Origin: Clostridia bacterium
GTDB lineage: Bacteria; Bacillota; Clostridia; Christensenellales; Borkfalkiaceae
Length of the DNA stretch: 51,192 bases
Direction: 5' to 3'
Assembly (NCBI GenBank): GCA_900767815.1
Contig: CAAGAM010000039.1
Span: 1-51,192 of the forward strand
This document shows positions 15,273-23,821 of this stretch, piece after piece; positions within the stretch are counted from its first letter, which is position 1, and the number at the start of each line of letters is the position of its first letter. The notes under the pieces were generated by a model. That model was given only the letters and a program-made list of their open reading frames with translations. It was not told the origin of the DNA and searched no databases. The position numbers were made by a program, and so were the translations under genes.

Positions 15273-17507
15273 TTACATATTCATATCTCTTTTATCGTTC
15301 AAATCCTGAATGAAATAGCTGTTTTGTTCGTTGAGTTCTTCGAGCGTTGCCTTTTCGGTTGCATATTCTCTGAGGTCGTTTATCCCGACGGGCGAACGCA
15401 ATGCTTTCGATTGAAAATAATCGCTGAAACAGTCGGTTGAAAATCGATTGCTGTATATTTTCTTATGCGCGAGATAGTAGTTTGTTTCGGAAATCTGTCC
15501 GTCCTGAGTGCCGCTTTCAACCTGTACGCGCAAAGCGCAATAACCGAATCGGTTATAAATATTCGTATAATAACGCTGTATTTTTGCCGTAAAATTCTTT
15601 AGAAAATACATCGCCAAAGTATTATCCGAACGCGAAAAACGATAACTGTAATACAAATCTACGAACTTGTTGAATATAATTTCATATAACAACTCTGCAA
15701 GCGAGAAAAACGGCATTGCAAGCTTTGTATCGCCGCTTTCTTTTATATACACGATATCGCAAAGGTTGCGGCAATCTGCGCCCCAACTTTCTGGGCGTTG
15801 TTCGTCGGTTATAACCCTTACGAACGGAAATTTATCTACTGTGGCGGAATGCCGAACCATTTTAAGCCATGAATTGAAAAGGTCGTTTTTTGGGTTCGCA
15901 GTTTCGTCTTTTTTCTTCTTGTCTATATTTTCGATAGCGTTTCCGCGCTCTTTACCGATTTCCGTTGCCATAACCACTCCGAAATCAAAACAATCTTTGT
16001 TCGGATTGTTTTCATTTACCTTTTTTCCGAGCCTCAACATATCGAAATCGAGGATATGCGCATGACGGCTGACCGAATCGGAATCAAGGTTGTTGCGCTT
16101 AAAAAAGTCGTTATCCCACATCGGAAAATTGCCTATATCGCTTTTTATTCCGTCCGTTCGGATAGAATAATTGCTGAGTATGAGCGAACTCGGGATAATA
16201 TAAATAAAATATAAGCGAGCATAATCTTTCAGAACTTCCCATATATCCACGACCTTTAATTTATCGTCATACGTTAAACCGTAACGCTCGAAATCATAAC
16301 CGAATAAAAGCGTTTGCTTATCGAGTGAAAGTCCGTATCTGAGTTTTAATTGCCTGTTTACGCTTTTTGCGGTTGCAATGTCGGTCGATTCGTATTTCCA
16401 GAAATATTCAACGGTTGATACGGCTTTTAAACACGTTGCTAAATTGTAAATCAAATGCCGCTCCATACATCTGCGGATAAAATTTTCGAAGTTTATCCAG
16501 GGAAAATTCGGAAACTTCATATCGTTCTCGAGAAGCTTTTCGAATGCTTTATCCCGAAACATCGCTTCCTGAGATAAAGCCATGTCGGTAATTGCCGTTG
16601 TCTTTTTCTTTCCCATTGTTCCGCAAACCATATACACTATAGGTCTGCCGTTTATAAACCCGCGATTTTTCATCTCGTTGTGTTCAAGAACGTTATATCC
16701 GATACTTTTCCTGATACGGTCGAAAAACATAAACCCGATAACACACCATCCCCACAGCGGAATGAACGTTAAAATCGACCATAAATCGAGAAAAAGCTTT
16801 ACAATCTGAATGTAAAGGCTTATAAAATCAAAGGAAACGACGAGATAAAAATAATATGCGACAAATTCGATAGCTATAGCGAAAAAATTAAAATATAACG
16901 CCCACAAAACAACCCATATCCGACTATATGCGGGATGTTTCTTCATAAAAACAAAGAAATTTTTAAACCATGTTTTTATCGGAGTTATAACTCTGAGCGA
17001 AAATCTCTTCCATTTTTGCAATGATTTACTGTCTATGTCGTAATCGTTGTTTTCCTTTTTCAAGTAGCTTTCGAACACCATATAAAAAACGATGAAAAAA
17101 GGCATAATGCAAAGCAATATTTCCGAAATAATATACAGCTTGTCTATTAAAAAGGATAAATAAGCTTTAAAATTCGCCCATGAAGCCCATACTCTCCAAT
17201 ATTGCGACCACTTCACCTTGAAAGTTTCGATATCAAACGGGAGAAAGGTTGATGGGAGTTTTATGTTTTGCAAAAAATCAAAAAAAGGATATTTCGGGTA
17301 TGTATTGACCGTAGGCGTTATATTATGCGGAATTTCCGTTATTTCGCAAAAATAATATGCCATAGATAAACCGAAATCGCGTATGCTTTCGATAATTCTT
17401 CCGACCGAATGCGGAAAAAGTAAAATACAGGCGGCAAAACCTATAGTTATCGCCGCCAGTATATAATGCCTGTAATTTATTTTCTTTAAACGTTTAAAAA
17501 TAATCAT
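15273..17507 (-). CDS. Zot/pI-like membrane ATPase (putative filamentous-phage assembly protein)
   Basis: A 744-residue protein. The first ~280 residues hold at least four hydrophobic segments (for example ISEILLCIMPFFIVFYMVF and VVLWALYFNFFAIAIEFVAY). The cytoplasmic part begins with VYMVCGTMGKKKTTAITDMA (about 292-311), at the position of a Walker A but with Lys where the usual second Gly stands. FGVVMATEIG could be Walker B, and VITDEQRPESWGADCRNL (about 562) carries the QRP signature of FtsK/HerA-type DNA-pumping ATPases, the superfamily that contains Zot and phage pI. In filamentous phages this ATPase drives virion extrusion through the membrane. Zot is usually 350-450 residues with one helix after the ATPase, so this is a large variant. 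The start overlaps the 30-aa gene by 4 bp and has no strong site of its own. Confidence 0.65.
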   Translation of the reverse strand: MIIFKRLKKINYRHYILAAITIGFAACILLFPHSVGRIIESIRDFGLSMAYYFCEITEIPHNITPTVNTYPKYPFFDFLQNIKLPSTFLPFDIETFKVKWSQYWRVWASWANFKAYLSFLIDKLYIISEILLCIMPFFIVFYMVFESYLKKENNDYDIDSKSLQKWKRFSLRVITPIKTWFKNFFVFMKKHPAYSRIWVVLWALYFNFFAIAIEFVAYYFYLVVSFDFISLYIQIVKLFLDLWSILTFIPLWGWCVIGFMFFDRIRKSIGYNVLEHNEMKNRGFINGRPIVYMVCGTMGKKKTTAITDMALSQEAMFRDKAFEKLLENDMKFPNFPWINFENFIRRCMERHLIYNLATCLKAVSTVEYFWKYESTDIATAKSVNRQLKLRYGLSLDKQTLLFGYDFERYGLTYDDKLKVVDIWEVLKDYARLYFIYIIPSSLILSNYSIRTDGIKSDIGNFPMWDNDFFKRNNLDSDSVSRHAHILDFDMLRLGKKVNENNPNKDCFDFGVVMATEIGKERGNAIENIDKKKKDETANPKNDLFNSWLKMVRHSATVDKFPFVRVITDEQRPESWGADCRNLCDIVYIKESGDTKLAMPFFSLAELLYEIIFNKFVDLYYSYRFSRSDNTLAMYFLKNFTAKIQRYYTNIYNRFGYCALRVQVESGTQDGQISETNYYLAHKKIYSNRFSTDCFSDYFQSKALRSPVGINDLREYATEKATLEELNEQNSYFIQDLNDKRDMNM

Positions 17508-17596
17508 AATCTGAAGCCCGTAAATATAAAATAACCTATAATCGACAATAAAAACAATTCGAGCAGAACCCGCAAAACACGTTTAAATGTATTCAT
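17504..17596 (-). CDS. 30-aa hydrophobic peptide, candidate minor coat protein
   Basis: ATG at 17596 lies 3 bp past the stop of the 496-aa surface-protein gene; the TGA stop overlaps the ATG of the ATPase gene (ATGA). The peptide starts MNTFKRVLRVLLELFLLSII and ends FTGFRL: a basic N-terminus, one membrane helix and a short basic end. Filamentous-phage minor coat proteins pVII and pIX are about 32-33 residues with this composition and are also encoded in tight overlap with structural genes. That comparison is analogy, not homology. A leader peptide for coupling ATPase translation is the main alternative. Confidence 0.5.
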   Translation of the reverse strand: MNTFKRVLRVLLELFLLSIIGYFIFTGFRL

Positions 17597-17599
17597 CTT

Positions 17600-19090
17600 T
17601 TACGCCCTTCGTTTTGCGGGTTTAAACGTCTTTTTTCTCTTGAAAAGCGACAAAAACGAATCTTTTAAAGATTTAAACTTTGCTTTAAGCGAAAACTTCT
17701 TTTTCGGCTTAGACTTTTTAATGTTACCGTTCTTGTTCTTTTTCTTGAAAAGCGAAGAGAAAACGCGTTTGACCGACTGAGCTTTCTCATTAAACCAAAC
17801 GGAAAATTTAAAAGATTTAACCGTTTTCCCGTCTTTCTTCCTGAGAATATAAGAAATTACGCCCGCTATAGCGGCAACGAAAGCAATTGAACCGAAAACC
17901 GCCAAAATAATTTTACCTTTAGACGATATCTGAACAGAACTACCGTCAGGGTTTTTACTCGTTTCGCTTTGCGAGGGAGAACCCGAACCGCTTTCGCTTT
18001 GCGACGGTGAATCTGATCCGCTTTCACCCGTGCCGCCCGAGCCTACATGACAACTTGAAAGCTTACCGAGATAATATGCTTTACCCGTCGAAACGGTGAG
18101 AGCGGTTGTGCCGTCCGCTTGACTTTGAAACGTCCAGACTTTACCGATAGGGTAAGATTCGGGTTGTCCGTCTGTAATGGAAATGACGTTATAAACGCGC
18201 TTAGTATCGCTTTTTACCGAGTATTTTTCAACTCTGTATTTTGCTAAAGTTTCGTTGTAGTTTATAAATTGCAATCGGTATTTATACGAAGTTCCGCTTC
18301 CGTCCGTAAACGAAATGTACAATTCCTGAGCCTTTAATGCGTCAACGGATACCCCCTGAGAATGATAACAGTAAACAAATAATTCGTCGTCTTTCGATTC
18401 TGCCAATGTTATTATGTCGAGAGTAATAGGATTCTTTTTTACGAAATCGCTTTGATTAAAATCAGAAGCTTTCTTTAAATCGTCCAAAACCGCAGTATGG
18501 ACTTCGGTAACGCCCGACAAATCTTGTCCGATGATTCCAAGGTTTAAAGTTGTACCTTTATTTGTTTCGCAGGTTGTAATATTACCTTCGGTTTTAATTG
18601 TCCAGATTCTATTTAAAAGAAAGGTCTCAGCAGTGCTTTCAATATTTATACGGTCAATTTTATAGTTTCTAAAAACTTCATCGCTAACCTTAAAATCTTT
18701 TACGAGTAGCTTATAAAATCGTACAGACCTACTGACAGTTTCTAATTTGTAAAAATTAGTCGCATCGGACTCTTTCATGCTTATAGATTTAAAAATTAAA
18801 TCTTGATTCGCAGAATCATAGATATAAATAAATAGTTCCTTATTTATGCTTTCAGCAACGGCTATAACACTACATGTTAAATACCAGCTTGACCCCTTGC
18901 TTGTTTTTGAATAATTCGAAACGTAAAACGAGGAATCTCGTTTTAAATCGTCCAAAACGAACGAATATTCATTTTCCGCCGCGCTTGCTTTATTAAAACG
19001 TGCGGGATTCGCAAAAAACATACCGACGATAACGGTAATCGCCACGATAATTGCGGCTAATTTCCTTTTAATTTGCTTTGATACTGTCAT
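17600..19090 (-). CDS. Secreted, C-terminally anchored surface protein with two copies of a repeated domain
   Basis: A 496-residue protein. Residues 1-38 are a signal peptide (KLAAIIVAITVIVGMFFANP). Two related domains follow (about 40-190 and 195-345), both with DDLK at the start and ELF(I/V)Y in the middle. A Gly/Ser/Glu-rich linker (about 350-385) contains SPSQSESGSG repeats. A membrane helix (IILAVFGSIAFVAAIAGVIS, about 395-415) precedes a Lys/Arg-rich cytoplasmic tail. Signal peptide, modular domains, Gly/Ser linker and C-terminal anchor reproduce the layout of the filamentous-phage adsorption protein pIII. The first-domain type also occurs in the 478-aa protein. Start supported by GAGGTG. 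Confidence 0.65.
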   Translation of the reverse strand: MTVSKQIKRKLAAIIVAITVIVGMFFANPARFNKASAAENEYSFVLDDLKRDSSFYVSNYSKTSKGSSWYLTCSVIAVAESINKELFIYIYDSANQDLIFKSISMKESDATNFYKLETVSRSVRFYKLLVKDFKVSDEVFRNYKIDRINIESTAETFLLNRIWTIKTEGNITTCETNKGTTLNLGIIGQDLSGVTEVHTAVLDDLKKASDFNQSDFVKKNPITLDIITLAESKDDELFVYCYHSQGVSVDALKAQELYISFTDGSGTSYKYRLQFINYNETLAKYRVEKYSVKSDTKRVYNVISITDGQPESYPIGKVWTFQSQADGTTALTVSTGKAYYLGKLSSCHVGSGGTGESGSDSPSQSESGSGSPSQSETSKNPDGSSVQISSKGKIILAVFGSIAFVAAIAGVISYILRKKDGKTVKSFKFSVWFNEKAQSVKRVFSSLFKKKNKNGNIKKSKPKKKFSLKAKFKSLKDSFLSLFKRKKTFKPAKRRA

Positions 19091-19174
19091 TTTTTTTCAC
19101 CTCAATAAATTTTTAAATTCTATTTGTTAAACCTATTTATAGTTGACTTTTAAACACGATAGAGTTATAATGTA

Positions 19175-19252
19175 AGCGTGAAGTCGGGGTATTCCGACCA
19201 GACGTTTAAGTCAATTCACGCTAAAGGGTAGCAGTTGTTACCCTTTATTTTT
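19175..19252. other. Nested hairpins between phage-like genes
   Basis: AGCGTGAA (19175) pairs with TTCACGCT (19215) and encloses a second perfect hairpin, GTCGG...CCGAC at 19183-19198. A third stem, AAAGGGTA/TACCCTTT, follows at 19223-19247, with a T-run on the plus strand. It overlaps the 3' end of the 117-aa gene and precedes the 496-aa gene. Possible roles are a secondary origin, packaging signal or processing site. Confidence 0.55.
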
Positions 19253-19598
19253 TTTGCTTATGCAATCCCCGACGTATTTTTTGCATATCCCATTTATTAA
19301 GTCGGGTCTTCGTTTTTCCTAAATACTTTTCTTGAATGGGTTTACCGCTTTTAGTTCTACGAAAAGTTTTATTTTCAACACCGCTTGCTTTCATTATGTC
19401 AGGGTATTTTTCTATCGGAATAAGCCGCTCCTTTTTCTTGCCGTTATTATCGTATAACGAAGAAATTCGGCGTACTGCCATATTGTTTTTATCGTTACCC
19501 ATAGATACGACTTTACGTTTTTTGCCTTTTCCGCCAACAAGCACTTTATCGTTTGTTACGTAAACTTTTCCTTTTATGTAATGCTTTCTTCTGCTCAT
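19245..19598 (-). CDS. Very basic 117-aa protein
   Basis: About a third of the residues are Lys or Arg (MSRRKHYIKGKVYV, GGKGKKRKVVSMG, NGKKKERLIPIEKY, WDMQKIRRGLHKQKK). There is no signal peptide or membrane segment, so it is probably cytoplasmic and nucleic-acid binding. It lies between two large surface-protein genes. It may act in genome condensation, packaging or replication control of the element. No family is recognised. The stop codon falls within the poly-A/T run next to the 19223 hairpin. Confidence 0.6.
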   Translation of the reverse strand: MSRRKHYIKGKVYVTNDKVLVGGKGKKRKVVSMGNDKNNMAVRRISSLYDNNGKKKERLIPIEKYPDIMKASGVENKTFRRTKSGKPIQEKYLGKTKTRLNKWDMQKIRRGLHKQKK

Positions 19599-19630
19599 AA
19601 TTCACTTCGCCTTATAGGGTGTTTCCGTTG

Positions 19631-21067
19631 TCATTTTTTACCTTCCTTTTTCTTTTTAGGTTTATTGTTTGTTGCGTTCTGTTCTCGTTTTTTATTGATT
19701 AGCTTTAACGGAAACGAAACGATAAAGATTACGCATTGAATAAGCATAGGAACAAACGGAAGCAAAATCGCAAAAAACAATAACCCTGACATTATGGCTA
19801 AAATTTTGCCGATTCCTGCCGCACACCCCCCACCCTCGACAATAATAGATTCTATAGGTTCGATCGGTTTGGGAAGCCCGTCAGAGTCTCTTTCACCCGT
19901 TTGCTTATTGTCGATAACGCCGAGGTTGTAAGTGACACCTTGATATACATACTTAAGCTTTAAGATAGTCACCGCGCTTACACCCGTCATGCTTCTCGAT
20001 GTGGTTCCCGCCGAAGTCCAAAAATCATAAGTAGACTCGTAAAAGCGCAGAACCCATTTCATACCGCTAAGTTTTGCCTTGTCTTCAGAGCTTAATGTTG
20101 TCCCCTTTGAAACATTTATTAAAAAGCCCGAATAAATGTTTTCGGATTTTTCGCCTTTCAGAAAGTCCGAAACGGTCTGAATTCTATTCCACTTAAATGT
20201 TGCGGCAAAAAGACCGTTGCCGGAAGCGGTAACCTCATCATCATAACTCAATGTCTTTTCATGTGATTGAGGGGTACTCCACGTTTCCGATGGAGAAGCC
20301 AAAGGCTGTGCCGTATAATCATATTCGGACGTCATAAATGAAACTTTTGCTTCGAGAAGTCTGTCTATAGATTTATCGGTCGAAAATGCTACAAAATGAG
20401 AATCGACTTTTTCTGAAATCGGAAACAAGTTCGTTCCGTTAGGATATCTTACAAATCCGACGAACTTATTTTCGATTACAATTGTTTCGAATTCCGTTAC
20501 GCCGCAATACGGCTTTCCGTTTATGCTTGAGAAATTCCATTCTCTTTCAACGGGAAAAGCAACTTCATCAACCGTGTTGTTATGTACGGCTTCTTTATCA
20601 CCTAAATCTTTATTCCATGCGCGGAATATAGACGGTATGGCATAAAAACGAGCAGGGTCGGAGTTTACCGTAAAATTCTTTACAATATACTTAAATAACG
20701 TGCCGCTTGAATTTACATATTCAAGAAAATAATTTGACGGATTTAAATCCGTATATGATTTTCTCGAAATATTTATAGACGTTGCACGGAGATTCTTTTC
20801 CTCGCCGCTCGGCTGATATACATAAACGAACAATTCTTTATCTTCGCTTTCCGCAAGCTGAATCACACTCAAAGAATAATCGTCGGCTTTCTCGGGATAA
20901 TACGAAGCATCGAACGATGAATCTTTCCCAAGGTCATCTGATACGAAAGAGTATTCTTTTTTTTCGCTATCGGCGGCATACGCTGTCGGAAAAATTGCCG
21001 ACATGGAAACAACCGTAAGGATCGCCGAAAACACGGCGGTGATAATTTTAGTAAAAATTCTGTTCAT
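19631..21067 (-). CDS. Secreted, C-terminally anchored surface protein (one repeated domain plus a distinct domain)
   Basis: A 478-residue protein that starts after GGCGGTGAG. The signal peptide (AVFSAILTVVSMSAIFPTAYA) is followed by a domain (about 35-185) that matches both domains of the 496-aa protein, for example EYSFVSDDLGKDSSF, ESEDKELFVYVYQ and VNSDPARFYAIPSIF. A second, unrelated domain (about 190-405) contains FVGFVRYPNGTNLFP and SGMKWVLRFYE. A Gly-rich stretch with Cys leads to two hydrophobic C-terminal segments (about 420-458) and a Lys-rich tail. Role by analogy: virion or host-surface attachment protein. Confidence 0.65.
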   Translation of the reverse strand: MNRIFTKIITAVFSAILTVVSMSAIFPTAYAADSEKKEYSFVSDDLGKDSSFDASYYPEKADDYSLSVIQLAESEDKELFVYVYQPSGEEKNLRATSINISRKSYTDLNPSNYFLEYVNSSGTLFKYIVKNFTVNSDPARFYAIPSIFRAWNKDLGDKEAVHNNTVDEVAFPVEREWNFSSINGKPYCGVTEFETIVIENKFVGFVRYPNGTNLFPISEKVDSHFVAFSTDKSIDRLLEAKVSFMTSEYDYTAQPLASPSETWSTPQSHEKTLSYDDEVTASGNGLFAATFKWNRIQTVSDFLKGEKSENIYSGFLINVSKGTTLSSEDKAKLSGMKWVLRFYESTYDFWTSAGTTSRSMTGVSAVTILKLKYVYQGVTYNLGVIDNKQTGERDSDGLPKPIEPIESIIVEGGGCAAGIGKILAIMSGLLFFAILLPFVPMLIQCVIFIVSFPLKLINKKREQNATNNKPKKKKEGKK

Positions 21068-21079
21068 TTCTCACCGCCT

Positions 21080-21859
21080 TTATTTTTTAAGCCCCACAAG
21101 AACTGAAAGAAAAGAGAAAAACAAAACGACAAAAAATACTCCGCCGAAAACCGCGATTATCTTTTGAAAATAAGGGTCTTCAATAAATTTCTGTCCGTAA
21201 TCTTTAATATCTTGTATAGTGCTATCGATCGTGTCTTGGCGATCTTTGTCTTCTTGAATTTTTCTGTCCGATTCGATTGCGCTAATCAGATTGTCATAAT
21301 CCTGCCTTATATAATCGTTGAGCATTTTATCGGGGTTTTCTCTTTCTTTTTTAGCGGTTTCATAAACGGAATGATCTATTTCGGGTTCGTCGTAATTAGC
21401 AAGAATTATATTGTTATTTGTGTCTGTAACATAAACGATACATCTATAATTTACAGAAAAATTTTTTCGAGGAATGAAAAAGAAAAACCAGTATTCGATT
21501 GTGCTTCCAGATAACGAGCTGGTAAACAATCTAATAGAATTATCTCCGTTTGAAATATTATCTATTGAAATACTTTTCGTTGATGGAATCAGAACACCAT
21601 GTATCTGATAATCGCCCTCATTGAATTTCCCGCTGTCTGATACAGCAAAAAACACAAGTTCAACCCCGTCTTCCTCTTCAAACTCATCAACGCTAGATAA
21701 TGCTGTATCAGAGATAATTCTAAGATCTTCTGCCGAAGCTCCCGAATTTGCCGCCTTTGCCATATATGAAAAACTGACTATCCCGAAAATAACAAAAATT
21801 GCAGATATAACCGCTAATGTTATCAAAATGATGTGTTTTTTTATCGTTAAATTATTCAT
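21080..21859 (-). CDS. Membrane protein with helices at both ends, 259 aa
   Basis: The N-terminal hydrophobic segment (IILITLAVISAIFVIFGIVS) could be a signal anchor. An outward domain of about 180 residues, rich in Ser/Asp/Ile (RLFTSSLSGSTIEYWFFFFI), leads to a charged helical stretch (RENPDKMLNDYIRQDYDNLI). A C-terminal helix (IIAVFGGVFFVVLFFSFLSV) is followed by LKK. It is closely packed with its neighbours (12 and 15 bp gaps), so it belongs to the structural operon. Function is unknown; a virion tip or assembly-channel part is plausible. Confidence 0.6.
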   Translation of the reverse strand: MNNLTIKKHIILITLAVISAIFVIFGIVSFSYMAKAANSGASAEDLRIISDTALSSVDEFEEEDGVELVFFAVSDSGKFNEGDYQIHGVLIPSTKSISIDNISNGDNSIRLFTSSLSGSTIEYWFFFFIPRKNFSVNYRCIVYVTDTNNNIILANYDEPEIDHSVYETAKKERENPDKMLNDYIRQDYDNLISAIESDRKIQEDKDRQDTIDSTIQDIKDYGQKFIEDPYFQKIIAVFGGVFFVVLFFSFLSVLVGLKK

Positions 21860-21874
21860 AACGCTTTCTCCCTT

Positions 21875-22813
21875 TTAAAGAACTTGCCCGCCGATTTTAT
21901 AATAACTAAGACGGCAAGAATTGTTTGACGGTTTAATTCCATAAGATGCACCCGACGTACCTGCTAAATTTGATATACCTAAAGAACCCGTCTGATAAAT
22001 CATTAAAGAATGCAAAGTCGTGTTGTTGACCTTATCGCCTATGAACACCATAGCTAATCGACCTTTATCGCCGTTTTTACCTCCGCCGAGAATTATAAAG
22101 TCCGCAAGGTTATCCGAGCTGTCGTAGCATTGTACAACATACATAGAATGAGCTTCGAATATCAGCTGCTCGCCGGGGTTGAGAGCTTTTTTTACAACCA
22201 TGTCTTTCCCGTCGGACTTTTTAACGTAAGATAACAGAGCTTGATTTATAAAATTCTGCGTTTCTTGCTTTGTGTAGTAGCTCGATAAAATACTGTTTAC
22301 TTTCTCTTCGGTGACGTATTTTTTCAACGTTTCCGTAAGATCCGCGCCTTTCTCGTAGTCCGAGAGAATCTTCGTCATCTGACCGTCCGTCACATACTCT
22401 TTCAAAGTTTCCTTAAGTGCGGAATCTTTCTCTGTCAGCGCGCTATTCATCAGAGCTTTTGTCACGACGTCGTTGTTAAGCTTTTCCCACGTCCTGAAGG
22501 TGCGCTTTTCCGTGTCGACGCCGATGTACTTCGTAAGGAAAATGTTTTCGCCGTCGGTATGTTCGTAGATCTTTTCGTCGCCGACTTTCGATAAACGATA
22601 TACATCAGAGTCGTAAGTGATGTCCGCGCCGCTCGAAAGCAGATTTACCTGTTTTTCGTTGAGCGTACCGTTTTCGTCGGTTAATTCAACAATTCGGTTG
22701 AGCGTATCTTTTTCGGCTTCATTGTCTTTTTCGTTTTTTACAAACTGACTTATAAAGCCCACCGCGCCGACTCCGACGAATACCGTCATTATAAATATCA
22801 AAAGTTTTTTCAT
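21875..22813 (-). CDS. Fibre-like protein with coiled-coil stalk and beta-rich head, 312 aa
   Basis: A short N-terminal membrane segment (KKLLIFIMTVFVGVGAVGF) is followed by a long helical stalk with a repeating pattern: SALKETLKEYVTDGQMTKIL is echoed by DLTETLKKYVTEEKVNSILS and then by YTKQETQNFINQALLSYVKK. The last 110 residues are Gly/Ser/Asn-rich and beta-type (ADFIILGGGKNGDKGRLAMV, GTSGASYGIKPSNNS). Stalk repeats ending in a beta head are typical of phage fibres that bind receptors. The synonymous codon use is somewhat GC-richer than that of its neighbours, which may reflect acquisition from another phage. Confidence 0.6.
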   Translation of the reverse strand: MKKLLIFIMTVFVGVGAVGFISQFVKNEKDNEAEKDTLNRIVELTDENGTLNEKQVNLLSSGADITYDSDVYRLSKVGDEKIYEHTDGENIFLTKYIGVDTEKRTFRTWEKLNNDVVTKALMNSALTEKDSALKETLKEYVTDGQMTKILSDYEKGADLTETLKKYVTEEKVNSILSSYYTKQETQNFINQALLSYVKKSDGKDMVVKKALNPGEQLIFEAHSMYVVQCYDSSDNLADFIILGGGKNGDKGRLAMVFIGDKVNNTTLHSLMIYQTGSLGISNLAGTSGASYGIKPSNNSCRLSYYKIGGQVL

Positions 22814-22880
22814 AAAATTTTACCTATAAAAAAGTCCGCGCCGTTTTTTCACGGTCACGGACTTTCCGCCTTGATTTATT

Positions 22881-23351
22881 TTATTTTTTTATGGTTACGG
22901 TAAGCTGCTTAGCGTAATCGCCTTTATTGAGAAGCGATACTTTCGTTTCCGTTTCGGGAACAAGTATTACAACTCTGTAATACTTAACGTCTTTTTTGTC
23001 GCTTCCGACAGTCTGCGTTGTCGGAAGTTCTTCCATGTCGACCGCCAAGGCTTCAGACTTTCCGATAAAGTTTTTATCTGTATCGAAATAGAATACCTGA
23101 TACGTTATTTTCGCATCTTTTCCGATAACGATTTTATCGAACTTAACGGCTTCCTGATAGCCTGTTCTTAAAGCGTAATCGCTCTTTGCTTCCTTGCCGT
23201 CTTCGGCGTTAAGCGTTCCTACAGAATAAGCCGCCGCGCCGAGTTCCTTTGTCTTCTGCAATTTGCTGACCTTAACGGCAAGACCTATCGTTGCTACGGA
23301 AAGTACTACGCAAAGCAGTGCAGTTAAAAATTTCTTTGTTTTCTTTGACAT
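22881..23351 (-). CDS. Secreted or membrane-anchored 156-aa protein
   Basis: ACGAGGT lies before the start. The leader MSKKTKKFLTALLCVVLSVA plus TIGLAVKV is a signal peptide or signal anchor; a charged helical linker and a beta-rich domain follow (about 60-156: KITYQVFYFDTDKNFIG, VKYYRVVILVPETETKVSLL). It ends with a Lys pair. The size is larger than a classical major coat protein, and no short coat gene with a conventional signal is evident, so this or the 30-aa peptide would have to supply that role. Function is not assigned. Confidence 0.55.
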   Translation of the reverse strand: MSKKTKKFLTALLCVVLSVATIGLAVKVSKLQKTKELGAAAYSVGTLNAEDGKEAKSDYALRTGYQEAVKFDKIVIGKDAKITYQVFYFDTDKNFIGKSEALAVDMEELPTTQTVGSDKKDVKYYRVVILVPETETKVSLLNKGDYAKQLTVTIKK

Positions 23352-23371
23352 TTTTTTACCTCGTTATTTTT

Positions 23372-23689
23372 TTACTTTTTATTTTTTGTTTGTTTTTCGA
23401 TACCGAAATATGCCACAGTTCGCTTATTTCGTTTACCGTTCTCATTGTAAAAATGTTCAATAAGCTGTTTTTTTGCCGTTACGTTTAAGTCATATGTGTT
23501 GCCGCGATATTGCGGCTTTTTTCGATCGTCGGCAGTTACAACGAAATTCGGCATCGATGTTTGAATTTTACCGATAAACCTGTATTTAGGGTTTAAACGA
23601 CGTTTACCGTTTTTCCCCGTTGTCCATGCTTTATCGGCTGAAATAAGTCTAACACCTTTGTTTTTTAGACTGTAATTTACAGTTGACAT
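23372..23689 (-). CDS. Basic 105-aa protein
   Basis: Cytoplasmic, Lys/Arg/Asn-rich (SLKNKGVRLISADKAW, TGKNGKRRLNPKYRFIGKI, ENGKRNKRTVAYFGI). The beta-type central part PNFVVTADDRKKPQYRGNTY could form a small domain. It has an AGGT site just before the start and is packed 20 bp from the next gene. Together with the 95-aa and 117-aa proteins it is one of three strongly basic small proteins in the element, which suggests nucleic-acid binding. Confidence 0.55.
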   Translation of the reverse strand: MSTVNYSLKNKGVRLISADKAWTTGKNGKRRLNPKYRFIGKIQTSMPNFVVTADDRKKPQYRGNTYDLNVTAKKQLIEHFYNENGKRNKRTVAYFGIEKQTKNKK

Positions 23690-23821
23690 ATTTTTTTACC
23701 TGTGATACAATTATTAAGCCATCAGCCCCCAAAAGGGGAAGCAACGGGATTTCCGCGTTGACGGGAAAGAACACCTGGCTTTTAGTGTAGACTTTCCGAA
23801 ACCGTCCGAATTATCGGGCGG
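23690..23821. other. Structured intergenic region between basic-protein genes
   Basis: Contains CCGTCCGA/TCGGGCGG (23802-23821, a terminator-like stem), CCCC-AAAA-GGGG near 23727-23738 and CAACGGG/TTGACGGG copies. There is no reading frame. It probably separates early replication genes from late structural genes. Confidence 0.4.

Noticed and set aside
15273..17507. Conjugative coupling protein (VirD4/TcpA)
   Set aside because: No relaxase of conjugative type and no other secretion-system genes; the neighbours are replication and surface genes fitting a phage-like element. Not fully excluded.
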